Positions 24,774 through 33,794 of a stretch of 42,935 bases of DNA are shown here, piece by piece. The notes under the pieces were generated by a model. The model did no database searches and had not been told where the DNA came from. It worked only from the letters and a program-made list of their open reading frames with translations. Source of the stretch: Bacteroidales bacterium (GTDB taxonomy: Bacteria; Bacteroidota; Bacteroidia; Bacteroidales; UBA932); NCBI GenBank assembly GCA_017428035.1, contig JAFRRR010000102.1, positions 1 through 42,935 on the forward strand. The letters run 5' to 3'. The position numbers were made by a program, and so were the translations under genes. Every line of letters starts with the position of its first letter. Positions within the stretch are counted from its first letter, which is position 1.

Positions 24774-27020
24774 ATGAAAAAATCATTTTTATACTTTTTT
24801 GCCCTGCTGGCTTTGGTTTCCTGCGGAGGCGAAGCCACCGCGCCTCAGAGAGGAGAAGACCCAGCAAGGGCCGCAAATTTCGATAAGACCTATCCGATAG
24901 TGGATTCCCTGCTGAGGGTGATGACGCTGGACGAGAAAATCGGCCAGCTGGTGCTCTACACCTCCGACTGGGACGTGACCGGCCCAAGCATCCGCGACGG
25001 TTATGTAGACGATATCCGCGCGGGCAAGTGCGGCAATATCTTCAACGCCTACACCGCAGAGTATACCCGCAAACTTCAGGAGATTGCCGTGAACGAAACC
25101 CGTCTGGGCATTCCGCTGCTGTTTGGCTATGACGTGATTCACGGCTTCCGAACCATATTCCCCATCAACCTGGGCATCAGCGCCAGCTGGGATCCGGAGC
25201 TGATTCGCCAGAGCGCCCGCATAGCTGCCCGCGAAGCTGCAGCCGCCGGCCTGCACTGGACCTACTCCCCTATGTGTGACATTTGCGTGGAACCCCGCTG
25301 GGGCCGCATCAGCGAAGGTGCCGGCGAAGATGCCTTCCTGGGCAGCGCCATCTCCCGCGCCATGGTATATGGCTACCAGGGCGCAGACCTGAGCGATCCT
25401 ATGACCATCGCCGCCTGCGTGAAGCATTTTGCAGCCTACGGCGCACCCCACGCCGGCCGTGACTACAACACTGTGGATATGAGCGAGCGCTGGCTGCGCG
25501 AGTTTTATCTGCCGCCCTACAAAGCCGCAGTGGATGCCGGGGCCCAGACAGTGATGGCCTCGTTCAATGAATATGACGGCACCCCCGCCACCGCAAATGC
25601 CCACCTGCTCACAGAGATACTGAGAGACGAATGGGGCTTTGACGGTTTTGTGGTGAGCGACTACACCGGCATTATGGAGATGATCAACCACGGCACATCC
25701 AAGGACCTTGAGGAAGCCAGCATCCAAGCCCTGAACGCCGGCAACGATATGGATATGCAGAGCGGCGGCTACGACGAGTTTCTGAAAAAAGCCGTGGAAG
25801 AGGGCAAGATAAGCAAGAAGACCCTGGACGAGGCGGTGCGCCGCGTTCTCACCGTAAAGGCCCGCCTTGGGCTGTTTGAAGATCCTTTCAGATATTGCAG
25901 CGCAGAGCGCGAAGCGGCCGAAACCAAAACCGACGCCAACTTGCTTGCCGCCCGTACCCTTGCAGAAGAGAGCTGCGTACTGCTCAAAAACCATAACAAC
26001 ATCCTCCCCTTGAAACAAGGCACCAGCGTGGCTGTGATCGGCCCCCTGGCAGACAGTGCAGACGACCTTCTGGGCACGTGGCGCGGTGCCGGGCAGGTTG
26101 ATGGAGTGAAGAGCCTGCTTGACGGCATTAAAGAAATGGCCGGCAGCGTGACCTACGCCCCCGGCTGCGACGTTGAAAAAGAAGGGCAGGCCGGTTTCAG
26201 CCAGGCAGAATACGCGGCACGAAAAGCCAGTGTCACAGTTATGGTGCTGGGCGAACCCTGCGACTGGAGCGGCGAAGCCGCCAGCCGCACCTCTATCAAG
26301 ATCCCGGAAGTACAGAGCGAACTGCTGAAAAGGATTGCCGCCACAGGGCAGCCCATAGTACTGGTGCTGATGAACGGCCGTCCGCTGGACATCAGCGAAG
26401 AGGTTGAACTTGCCGACGCTGTGCTTGAAGCCTGGTATCCCGGCACAATGGGCGCAGAAGCCGTGGCGAGACTCCTGTTTGGCGAGGCAAGCCCCAGCGG
26501 CCGCCTGAGCGTAACCTTCCCCCGCAATCTTGGGCAGGTTCCCATCTACTACTACGCCAAGAACACCGGCCGCCCCTATGTGCATCCCGGTGCAAAATAC
26601 GAGAGCCGCTATCTGGACTGCGAGAACGCCCCGCTGTTCCCCTTTGGTTACGGCCTCACCTACACCACTTTCAGCTACGGCAAACCTGAACTCTCCGCCG
26701 ATAGCTTCGGCCCCAAAGGAAGCATCACCGCCAAGGCTACCGTAACCAACACCGGCAGTCGTGAGGGCACCGAGGTGGTTCAGCTCTATCTGCGCGATAT
26801 GGTGGGCAGCGTGACCCGTCCGCTCAAGATGCTGCGCGGTTTCGAGCGCGTTACACTCGCCCCCGGCGAAAGCCGCGATGTGGAGTTCACCATCACCCCG
26901 GAGGAACTCTCTTTCTGGCGCAAAGATATGACATTCGGCCCCGAGGCCGGGGAATTCCGTCTGTTCATTGCCGGAGACTCATCTGCAGAAGACTTCGTAA
27001 CCTTCACTTATAACGAATAG
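24774..27020 (+). CDS. Glycoside hydrolase family 3 beta-glucosidase (lipoprotein)
   Basis: A 748-aa lipoprotein (LVSC lipobox, Cys17). It has the full BglX-like GH3 layout: TIM-barrel (about 45-365), alpha/beta sandwich (about 395-590) and C-terminal fibronectin-III-like domain (about 655-745). The catalytic nucleophile is Asp296 in GFDGFVVSDYTG; substrate-binding KHFAAYG and RDYNTVDMS are present. GH3 enzymes remove glucose from non-reducing ends. Because two GH144 genes lie in the same operon, the likely substrates are sophorose and beta-1,2-gluco-oligosaccharides, as for the Bacteroides GH3 beta-1,2-glucosidase; substrate is inferred. First gene of the locus, 2 bp before the next. Confidence 0.94.
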   Translation: MKKSFLYFFALLALVSCGGEATAPQRGEDPARAANFDKTYPIVDSLLRVMTLDEKIGQLVLYTSDWDVTGPSIRDGYVDDIRAGKCGNIFNAYTAEYTRKLQEIAVNETRLGIPLLFGYDVIHGFRTIFPINLGISASWDPELIRQSARIAAREAAAAGLHWTYSPMCDICVEPRWGRISEGAGEDAFLGSAISRAMVYGYQGADLSDPMTIAACVKHFAAYGAPHAGRDYNTVDMSERWLREFYLPPYKAAVDAGAQTVMASFNEYDGTPATANAHLLTEILRDEWGFDGFVVSDYTGIMEMINHGTSKDLEEASIQALNAGNDMDMQSGGYDEFLKKAVEEGKISKKTLDEAVRRVLTVKARLGLFEDPFRYCSAEREAAETKTDANLLAARTLAEESCVLLKNHNNILPLKQGTSVAVIGPLADSADDLLGTWRGAGQVDGVKSLLDGIKEMAGSVTYAPGCDVEKEGQAGFSQAEYAARKASVTVMVLGEPCDWSGEAASRTSIKIPEVQSELLKRIAATGQPIVLVLMNGRPLDISEEVELADAVLEAWYPGTMGAEAVARLLFGEASPSGRLSVTFPRNLGQVPIYYYAKNTGRPYVHPGAKYESRYLDCENAPLFPFGYGLTYTTFSYGKPELSADSFGPKGSITAKATVTNTGSREGTEVVQLYLRDMVGSVTRPLKMLRGFERVTLAPGESRDVEFTITPEELSFWRKDMTFGPEAGEFRLFIAGDSSAEDFVTFTYNE

Positions 27021-27022
27021 TT

Positions 27023-28294
27023 ATGAATCGCCTGGCCCATCTATTGGCAGCTATGCTGCTGACACTGGTCTCCTGCGCCCCGAAGCCAGCCTCCGACGAG
27101 GAGATTCTGGACCGCATAGAGCAGGCCACCATAAAATATTTCACCGAATTTGCCGAACCCAACACCGGGATGGCGCGCGAGCGCAACGAGGACGTCCACG
27201 GCAACATAGTGACCACCGGCGGCACCGGCTTTGGAATGATGGCCATAATTGCCGGCGCCGAGAGGGGATATTTCCCCCGCGAAGAGGGCGAAGCCCGTCT
27301 GGAAAAGATTATCTCCAGCCTGGAGCGTCTGGAACGTTTCCACGGAGCCTGGGCCCACTGGTACGACGGCGACAGCGGCGAGGCTTATCCTTTCAGCCGC
27401 TATGACGACGGCGGCGACCTGGTGGAGACGGCCTTCCTGACCCAGGGCATCCTCACCACCCGCCAGTGGACCGGAAACGAGAGTCTGAAACAGCGCTGCG
27501 ACAGCCTCTGGCGGGGCATCGAGTGGAACTGGTATACCCAGGCCACCGACAGCCTCTACTGGCACTGGTCCAAGAACTACGATTTCAAGATGAACCACCG
27601 CATCCGCGGCTTTGACGAGACGCTGATAACCTATATCCTGGCGGCATCGTCCCCTACTTACCCCATCACAAAAGAGTGCTACGAAGCCTCTTACAAGACC
27701 AGCCCCTATTACTACAACGGCAAGGAATACTACGGCATCCCCCTGACCATAGGAATGGACTACGGCGGGCCGCTGTTTTTTACCCACTACTCTTTCCTGG
27801 GCCTTGACCCCCGCGGCCTTACCGACGGCCACACCGATTATTTCGAGCGCAACCGCAACCACTGCCTGATTCACCGCGAATATGCCAAAGACCATCCCGA
27901 AAAGCAGTTGGGCGAAGATTTCTGGGGATTCACCAGCAGCGACGACGCCCTGCTGGGATATGCCGGCCACTATCCCGGCACTCCGGAAGAAAACGGCACC
28001 GTGAGCCCCACGGCGGCTGTATCGTCTATCGTTTATACTCCTGAAGAGAGTATGGCGTTTATCCGCCGCCTGCTTCAAGACGAACGCACCTTCGGCCCTT
28101 ACGGCTTTTACGATGCGGTCAATTATACGCTGCCTGAAGAGCAGCAGGTGCTAAGGCACTACCTGGCCATAGACCAGGGCCCCGAAGCGGTTATGATTGA
28201 GAACCACAGAAGCGGCCTGCTCTGGCGCCTGTTCGGCAGCTGTCCGGAAATCAAGGACGGCCTGGAAAAACTCGGATTCAAATACAATAAATAA
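27023..28294 (+). CDS. GH144-type beta-1,2-glucan hydrolase (lipoprotein)
   Basis: A 423-aa lipoprotein (LVSC lipobox, Cys18) with an (alpha/alpha)6-barrel of the glycoamylase-like Pfam family that became GH144. Conserved features: ARERN and TTGGTGFGMMAI near the start, the acidic pair D132-L-V-E135 (GGDLVETAFLTQGIL), WHWSKNYDFKMNHRIRGFDE split over two segments with E199, LAASSPTYPI and AIDQGPEAVMIENHRSGLLW. GH144 includes endo-beta-1,2-glucanase and sophorose-releasing exo-enzymes. This shorter protein, without accessory domain, may be the periplasmic or exo-acting member (inference). It lies between GH3 (2 bp) and susC (15 bp). Confidence 0.9.
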   Translation: MNRLAHLLAAMLLTLVSCAPKPASDEEILDRIEQATIKYFTEFAEPNTGMARERNEDVHGNIVTTGGTGFGMMAIIAGAERGYFPREEGEARLEKIISSLERLERFHGAWAHWYDGDSGEAYPFSRYDDGGDLVETAFLTQGILTTRQWTGNESLKQRCDSLWRGIEWNWYTQATDSLYWHWSKNYDFKMNHRIRGFDETLITYILAASSPTYPITKECYEASYKTSPYYYNGKEYYGIPLTIGMDYGGPLFFTHYSFLGLDPRGLTDGHTDYFERNRNHCLIHREYAKDHPEKQLGEDFWGFTSSDDALLGYAGHYPGTPEENGTVSPTAAVSSIVYTPEESMAFIRRLLQDERTFGPYGFYDAVNYTLPEEQQVLRHYLAIDQGPEAVMIENHRSGLLWRLFGSCPEIKDGLEKLGFKYNK

Positions 28295-28309
28295 CCAATC
28301 TATATCCTG

Positions 28310-31300
28310 ATGAAAAGATTTATTCTCACAACACTTATGATATTGTCGTTTGCGCTGGGCGCGCAGGCGCAGTATCAGGTGAAGGGAACTATCGCAGACG
28401 ATCTGGGACCGGTTATCGGCGCCACCGTTATGGAGGCGGGCACCACCAACGGTACCTCAACCGACTTCGACGGCAACTTCTCCCTTATGGTGTCGGGACC
28501 CGACGCCCTGGTGGAGGTCAGCTGCATCGGCTATGCCGGCCAGACCTATCCTGCTAAAGGTTTCCCCGAAAGCATCCTGCTGAAAGAGGATGTCAACTTT
28601 CTGGACGAGGTGGTGGTCGTGGGCTACGGCACCCAGAAGTCCAAGGACCTCACCGCACCTATCGTGACTGTAAAGGGCGGAGAACTTGCAAAACAGGTTT
28701 CCGCCAACCCTATGAGCGCCCTTCAAGGTATGATGAGCGGCGTTCAGGTGATTCAGAGCGGCGCCCCCGGCGCCGGTCCGGCCGTTAAAATCCGCGGCGT
28801 GGGCTCCATTGGAGACTATGCCAACCCGCTCTATGTCGTGGACGGCGTGTTTGTGGACAACATCGACTTCCTCTCCGGAAACGACATCGAGTCGCTCACA
28901 GTGCTCAAGGATGCGTCTGCATCTGCCATCTACGGCGTGCGCGCGGCCAATGGCGTGGTGCTGGTGACCACCCGCAAGGGCACCCACGGACACGTGAACG
29001 TGGCCTATGAGGGCTATGCCGGTGTGCAGACACCCACCCACATTATGAAACTCACCAACACAGAGCAGTATGTCCAGCTTATGAACGAGGCCAACGTAAA
29101 CACCATTGGATACACTCCAATCAGCGCCTCCGACTATCCCGGCAACACCGACTGGTATGCTTCTCTGGTTCATCCGGCCCTGACCCACAGCCACTCGCTG
29201 GATCTTTCTGGCGCCAACGAAGGCACCAACTACTCCGTCGGCCTGAGTTATTTCTATCAGGACGGTATTATGAACTACGCTCAGAACGACTACAACCGTC
29301 TGAACTTCCGATTCCGTCTGGACCAGAAAACCACCGACTGGCTCACCGTAGGCGTCAACAATGTATTGTCCCGCTCCTGGCAGAACAATGCCGATTCGGG
29401 CGTTTACTCCCAGGCTTTCGTGAATCCTCCGGTATACAACATCTACAACGAAGCCAATGCTGTCGCCTACCCGGAAAAGTTTGACTCTCCCCAGCTCTAC
29501 GGCTTCCCCAACGCCTATGGCAACCCCGTGGCCAACGCGTTTTACCACCGCAGCCGCGGCACCGGCCTCAAGGATGTATTCTCTGTATATGCCGATTTCA
29601 CAATAATCCCGGACGTTTTGAAGTTCAAAACTTCATACAACCTCGATTTTGACTTCTACGACAATCAGAATTACACTCCGGAAAACTATGTCGGAGGCAG
29701 CCAGGGAACCAATATCAGCAGCCTGAACAAGACCTTCGGGTATGCCCTGTATCAAATTCTGGACAATGTGCTCACCTACAACGGAAGCAAGGGGCTCAAC
29801 TCCTGGTCGGTGATGCTGGGCCAGTCCACACGCTGGCAATACAACAGCTCCCTGACCGGCATTGCATACAGCGTTCCCGACTTTGACGACGCCTCCCGCT
29901 ACCTGGTGAACGGCTCTTACAAGAACCGCCAGGCACTGGACGGCGCCAGCAGATATCACGGTCTGTCCGCCTTCACCAGGGCGACTTTCAACCACGCCGA
30001 CAAATATCTGGCTACATTTACCTTCCGCGCTGACGGCAGCTCCAAATACCAGCAGAAGTGGGGCTTCTTCCCCTCTCTGGGTCTGGGCTGGAACATCTCC
30101 AACGAAGGCTTTATGCAAAACCAGACAACCTTTGACTTTTTGAAGATGCGCGCCAGCTGGGGTATGCTGGGTAATGACAACGTCCCGGCAAACTCCACCC
30201 TTATCGTGGGAGCCTCCGGAGTTGGCGCTTCCGGCGTTTTCGGCGACGACAATGTGATTGACGGCGTCGGCGCCCAGACGGTATTCCAGAACGAACTCCG
30301 CTGGGAGGTCGTCACCGAATTCAACGTCGGCTTTGATATGGCATTCTGCAAGAACCGCCTCTCTGCCGAAATCGATTATTACCACCGCACCACCGACAAC
30401 GTCGTGTTCTACGCGCCCATAGCCACCGGCGGCGGCACCGCCACCCTGCTGGCAAACAACGGCAAAGTCCTTAACCAGGGCGTGGAGCTGGCACTCAACT
30501 GGGCCGACCAGGTGGGCGATTTTGGTTATGGTCTCAACTTCAACGCCACCACCATCAACAACAAGGTGCTGGAACTCAAAGGCCGCGAAGAGATCCCCGG
30601 TGCTGCCGTGAATGGCGTTTACAGCACATCCACCCGCGTGGGTTATCCTATCGGAGCCTTCTGGGGCTATAAGATTGACGGCATTTACACCTCTGAAAAA
30701 GATGCCCTTATGGACCCCGTTACCCAGACCATCAAGGATGCCGGATTCTTCAAATACAAAGACATTGACGGCAACAACGAAATCAACGACAAGGACCGCA
30801 CTTTCCTGGGAGCCCCCATCCCCTGGCTCATACTTGGCCTGAACGCCTCTATGACCTGGCGCGGATGGGACGCCTCTATGCTGCTCAACGCCCAGATAGG
30901 CAACAAGATCCTGAACCGCAAGCGTATGAACCGCAGCGTGTTCCCCGAAGGAAACTACGACCTCGATTTCTATAATCACCGCTGGACCAAGGAAAACAAG
31001 GAAACAAACTATCCTTCTGCCGAAGCATATGGCACCAACTTCATCCAGCAGTCCAACGAATTCTTTGTTGAAGACGGTTCATTCTTCCGCATCCAGAACG
31101 TTCAGGTGGGTTATACCTTCAAGAATATTCCGGGCGTAAAGAGCCTCAGGGCATATCTCTCTGCCCAGCGTCCCCTGTCGCTGTTCGGCTATCACGGTTT
31201 CACCACCGAGATTGGCGGTTCTCCCATTGAGAGCGGCATAGACAGCAGCGTTTATCCTATGCAGTCCATTTGGACGGCCGGTATCAATCTTAACTTCTAA
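28310..31300 (+). CDS. SusC/RagA-family TonB-dependent transporter
   Basis: A 996-aa outer-membrane transporter that imports oligosaccharides captured by its SusD partner. After a signal peptide (GAQAQ) comes a carboxypeptidase-regulatory-like domain (about 22-100, VKGTIADDLGPVIGATVMEAGT). The SusC plug signature VVVGYGTQKSKDLTAPI (TonB-box-proximal), LQGMMSGVQVIQSGAPG and DASASAIYGVRAANGVVLVTT follow, then a barrel ending in SIWTAGINLNF. Length and motifs are standard for SusC. The gene is 12 bp before susD and within a GH3/GH144 operon, so the cargo is predicted to be beta-1,2-gluco-oligosaccharide. Confidence 0.96.
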   Translation: MKRFILTTLMILSFALGAQAQYQVKGTIADDLGPVIGATVMEAGTTNGTSTDFDGNFSLMVSGPDALVEVSCIGYAGQTYPAKGFPESILLKEDVNFLDEVVVVGYGTQKSKDLTAPIVTVKGGELAKQVSANPMSALQGMMSGVQVIQSGAPGAGPAVKIRGVGSIGDYANPLYVVDGVFVDNIDFLSGNDIESLTVLKDASASAIYGVRAANGVVLVTTRKGTHGHVNVAYEGYAGVQTPTHIMKLTNTEQYVQLMNEANVNTIGYTPISASDYPGNTDWYASLVHPALTHSHSLDLSGANEGTNYSVGLSYFYQDGIMNYAQNDYNRLNFRFRLDQKTTDWLTVGVNNVLSRSWQNNADSGVYSQAFVNPPVYNIYNEANAVAYPEKFDSPQLYGFPNAYGNPVANAFYHRSRGTGLKDVFSVYADFTIIPDVLKFKTSYNLDFDFYDNQNYTPENYVGGSQGTNISSLNKTFGYALYQILDNVLTYNGSKGLNSWSVMLGQSTRWQYNSSLTGIAYSVPDFDDASRYLVNGSYKNRQALDGASRYHGLSAFTRATFNHADKYLATFTFRADGSSKYQQKWGFFPSLGLGWNISNEGFMQNQTTFDFLKMRASWGMLGNDNVPANSTLIVGASGVGASGVFGDDNVIDGVGAQTVFQNELRWEVVTEFNVGFDMAFCKNRLSAEIDYYHRTTDNVVFYAPIATGGGTATLLANNGKVLNQGVELALNWADQVGDFGYGLNFNATTINNKVLELKGREEIPGAAVNGVYSTSTRVGYPIGAFWGYKIDGIYTSEKDALMDPVTQTIKDAGFFKYKDIDGNNEINDKDRTFLGAPIPWLILGLNASMTWRGWDASMLLNAQIGNKILNRKRMNRSVFPEGNYDLDFYNHRWTKENKETNYPSAEAYGTNFIQQSNEFFVEDGSFFRIQNVQVGYTFKNIPGVKSLRAYLSAQRPLSLFGYHGFTTEIGGSPIESGIDSSVYPMQSIWTAGINLNF

Positions 31301-31312
31301 AGCCGGAGCATT

Positions 31313-32788
31313 ATGAAAAAGATTATCTATACATTTTTGACCATAGCCCTGCTAACCTCCTGTGCAGATTTCCTGGATATCCGCACCGAGGCCACAATGC
31401 CCACCAGCGGCACCGACTATAGCAAGAGCGAGCTCATTTTCCAGAGCGTAAGTGCCGCATATGCCACACTGCGCTTGAGCGAGGGCGATGCCTTTGCATA
31501 TGTATCCGTTCTGGAAATGCCCTGCGAAGATGCCGACAAAGGCTCCACCCCTTCCGACGCCGCCGCCACCGCCGGCGAAATGGACAATTTCTCATACGGC
31601 GCCACCAACACCCTCGTCAACCAGATGTGGGCCAAATTCTATGACATAGCTTCGGCCGCCAATCACGCCATTAAAGAGATGGCGGAATTCGAGAAGAGTA
31701 TGACCACCGCCGAAAATAAGGCCTATTGCCGCCAGTGTGCCGGCGAGGCAAAGGTCATCCGTGCCTATGCATACTTCAATCTGGTGAGAATGTTTGGCTC
31801 AGTGCCCATCGTGGACAGAATGATGACAGCAGAAGAACTGGCCTCCAACCCTGCAAAATCAGAAGCCGAGGTATATCAGTTTATCTATAATGACCTTCAG
31901 GAGGCCATTGCCGTCCTGCCCGAGAGCTATCCTAAGAAAGAAACGGGACGGTTCACCGTTTACACCGCCCGCGCCCTCAAGAGCAAAGTCGCCCTGTACC
32001 GCAAAGACTGGGCTACCGCCGCATCCGAGGCCGATATGATTATCCGCAGCCATCGCTTCTCCCTGGTTCCGGTGTTCCGCGACGTATTCTCTATGGAATA
32101 TGAAAACAGCTCCGAATCCCTGATGGAGATTCAGGCTTCTTCCCTTGGACAGAGCAGCGGCGACGCACCTTTGTGCTATTACGCCTTCATACAGGGGCCT
32201 CGCAACAACCAGCCGTCCAATATGCAGGGGTGGGGATTCAAGGTACCCAGCCAGACGCTTGTGGACTGGCTCACGGCCCGCGGCGACCAAGCGCGGTTGG
32301 ATGCCACCATTCTTCGCAGCGGAAGCACCACGCCGGAGGGCGACGAGATACTCGCCTCCTGCCCCAACCCATATTACAACGGCAAGGTCTATACACCGTC
32401 TTCCTACAACCTCTGGTCCTACAACGGCTATGGTTTTGACTATAATATGCGCATCATACGCTATGCCGAGATTCTGCTGATATATGCGGAGGCTGTTGCA
32501 AACGGAGCCGAAGAAGGTGAGATTTCTGCCTACGATGCATTTAATATGGTGCGTGAGCGTGCCGGTTTGGAGCCCGCAGAGGCAACTTTGGACAATATCC
32601 TTGACGAGCGCCGCGCAGAACTCGCTATGGAAGAGAACCGTTTCTTTGATCTTGTTCGCACCGGCAAGGCACCTGAAGTGCTTGGCAAACTGGGTTTCAA
32701 GGCTGGCAAACACGAGCACTTCCCTATCCCAGACGCCCAGCGCAAGCTGAATCCGACGCTTCCCGAAACACCCGGATATAACTACTAA
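31313..32788 (+). CDS. SusD/RagB-family glycan-binding lipoprotein
   Basis: A 491-aa surface lipoprotein (LLTSC lipobox, Cys17) that forms the lid of the SusC transporter. SusD features are present: DFLDIRTEAT after the lipid Cys, the tetratricopeptide-like helical core (GEAKVIRAYAYFNLVRMFGSVPIV, in two parts), YTARALKSKVALYRKDWATAA, and the C-terminal RYAEILLIYAEAVANG, ILDERRAELAMEENRFFDLVRTG and FPIPDAQRKLNPTL. Length is usual. Specific ligand residues cannot be read; beta-1,2-glucan is inferred from the operon. Confidence 0.96.
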   Translation: MKKIIYTFLTIALLTSCADFLDIRTEATMPTSGTDYSKSELIFQSVSAAYATLRLSEGDAFAYVSVLEMPCEDADKGSTPSDAAATAGEMDNFSYGATNTLVNQMWAKFYDIASAANHAIKEMAEFEKSMTTAENKAYCRQCAGEAKVIRAYAYFNLVRMFGSVPIVDRMMTAEELASNPAKSEAEVYQFIYNDLQEAIAVLPESYPKKETGRFTVYTARALKSKVALYRKDWATAASEADMIIRSHRFSLVPVFRDVFSMEYENSSESLMEIQASSLGQSSGDAPLCYYAFIQGPRNNQPSNMQGWGFKVPSQTLVDWLTARGDQARLDATILRSGSTTPEGDEILASCPNPYYNGKVYTPSSYNLWSYNGYGFDYNMRIIRYAEILLIYAEAVANGAEEGEISAYDAFNMVRERAGLEPAEATLDNILDERRAELAMEENRFFDLVRTGKAPEVLGKLGFKAGKHEHFPIPDAQRKLNPTLPETPGYNY

Positions 32789-32825
32789 TAACCATTAATA
32801 TTAACCAACTAATTCAAATCAACCA

Positions 32826-33746
32826 ATGAAAAAAGTATTTGCAATTCTCGCTGTTGTTGCAGCAACCGTTTTCGCTGTTTCTTGCTCTGACAAGCCCGCA
32901 AAGGATGATTCCAAGGGCGGTGTAGAAGTGGCCGCAGATGCACTTGTTGCCTATTTCCCTCTTGATGACGCTACCGAGAAGATCGGTGGCCTGACTCTCG
33001 ACAGCCAGGGCGCCGGCACAGAAGCCAATTTTGTGGCTGGCCGCAGGGACAAATGCTATCAGGGCACCAAGGACTCTTATCTGCGCTTCAACATCCCTGC
33101 TGACAGCCCCATCAAGACTATGAAGGCTATGTCTCTTTCTATGTGGCTGAAACACGCCGAAATTGACTGGGACTGCGTTCCCGTGCCTATGGTATTCCAG
33201 ATTACCCGTACCGACGACCGCTGCTGGGGCAACTTTGGTATGAGCTGCGACCGTACCGACAAGGGAGCAGGCTTCCTGACTTGGAAATGCGTATTCCAGG
33301 GCGAAGAGCAGACCAGTGACGGTCCCAAACCCGCCGGCATCTGGAAAACCACCAACGCTTTCACCGAGAAGGATGGTGTGAAGACTTATAACTGGCCCAC
33401 CCTGGCTCCCGCAGGCCGTTGGAACCATATCATTTATGCCTACGACAATGTTACTTCCACTTTCCACTGCTATCTGAACGGTGCCGACATCACCCCCGAA
33501 AACGAGGTTGACTGCATCTTCGGCGAGAAGAAAGCCGGTGACCTTAAGTTCCTCAACGCCGAGCAGATAATGATTGGCAACTGGGATGTCAAATATACCT
33601 CCGCAGAAGGTTGGGGCTGGAAAGACGAGTGGATCGGCGGCTTTGAGAATGGTCAGGTCGACGAAATCCGCCTCTTCAACCGCGCTCTCACTGCAGCAGA
33701 GGCCAAGGCTCTCTACGATGCAGAGGTTGCTGCTATGACCGAATAA
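32826..33746 (+). CDS. LamG/concanavalin A-like surface lipoprotein
   Basis: A 306-aa lipoprotein (AVSC lipobox, Cys20) with SDKPAKDDSK after the lipid Cys, a charged stretch consistent with surface exposure. Residues 40-300 form one LamG-like jelly roll: ALVAYFPLDD near the start, MSLSMWLKH, GRWNHIIYAYDN, FHCYLNGADIT, IMIGNWDV and the closing GQVDEIRLFNRALTAAEAKALYD. No glycosidase catalytic pair is seen. It holds the place where loci of this type encode a surface glycan-binding protein, so I infer binding of the target glucan. Gaps are 37 bp to susD and 48 bp to the next gene. Confidence 0.88.
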   Translation: MKKVFAILAVVAATVFAVSCSDKPAKDDSKGGVEVAADALVAYFPLDDATEKIGGLTLDSQGAGTEANFVAGRRDKCYQGTKDSYLRFNIPADSPIKTMKAMSLSMWLKHAEIDWDCVPVPMVFQITRTDDRCWGNFGMSCDRTDKGAGFLTWKCVFQGEEQTSDGPKPAGIWKTTNAFTEKDGVKTYNWPTLAPAGRWNHIIYAYDNVTSTFHCYLNGADITPENEVDCIFGEKKAGDLKFLNAEQIMIGNWDVKYTSAEGWGWKDEWIGGFENGQVDEIRLFNRALTAAEAKALYDAEVAAMTE

Positions 33747-33794
33747 TTTTGGGTTATACAGGCGGCAGGGAGAGGGATCTCCCTGTCGTCACAA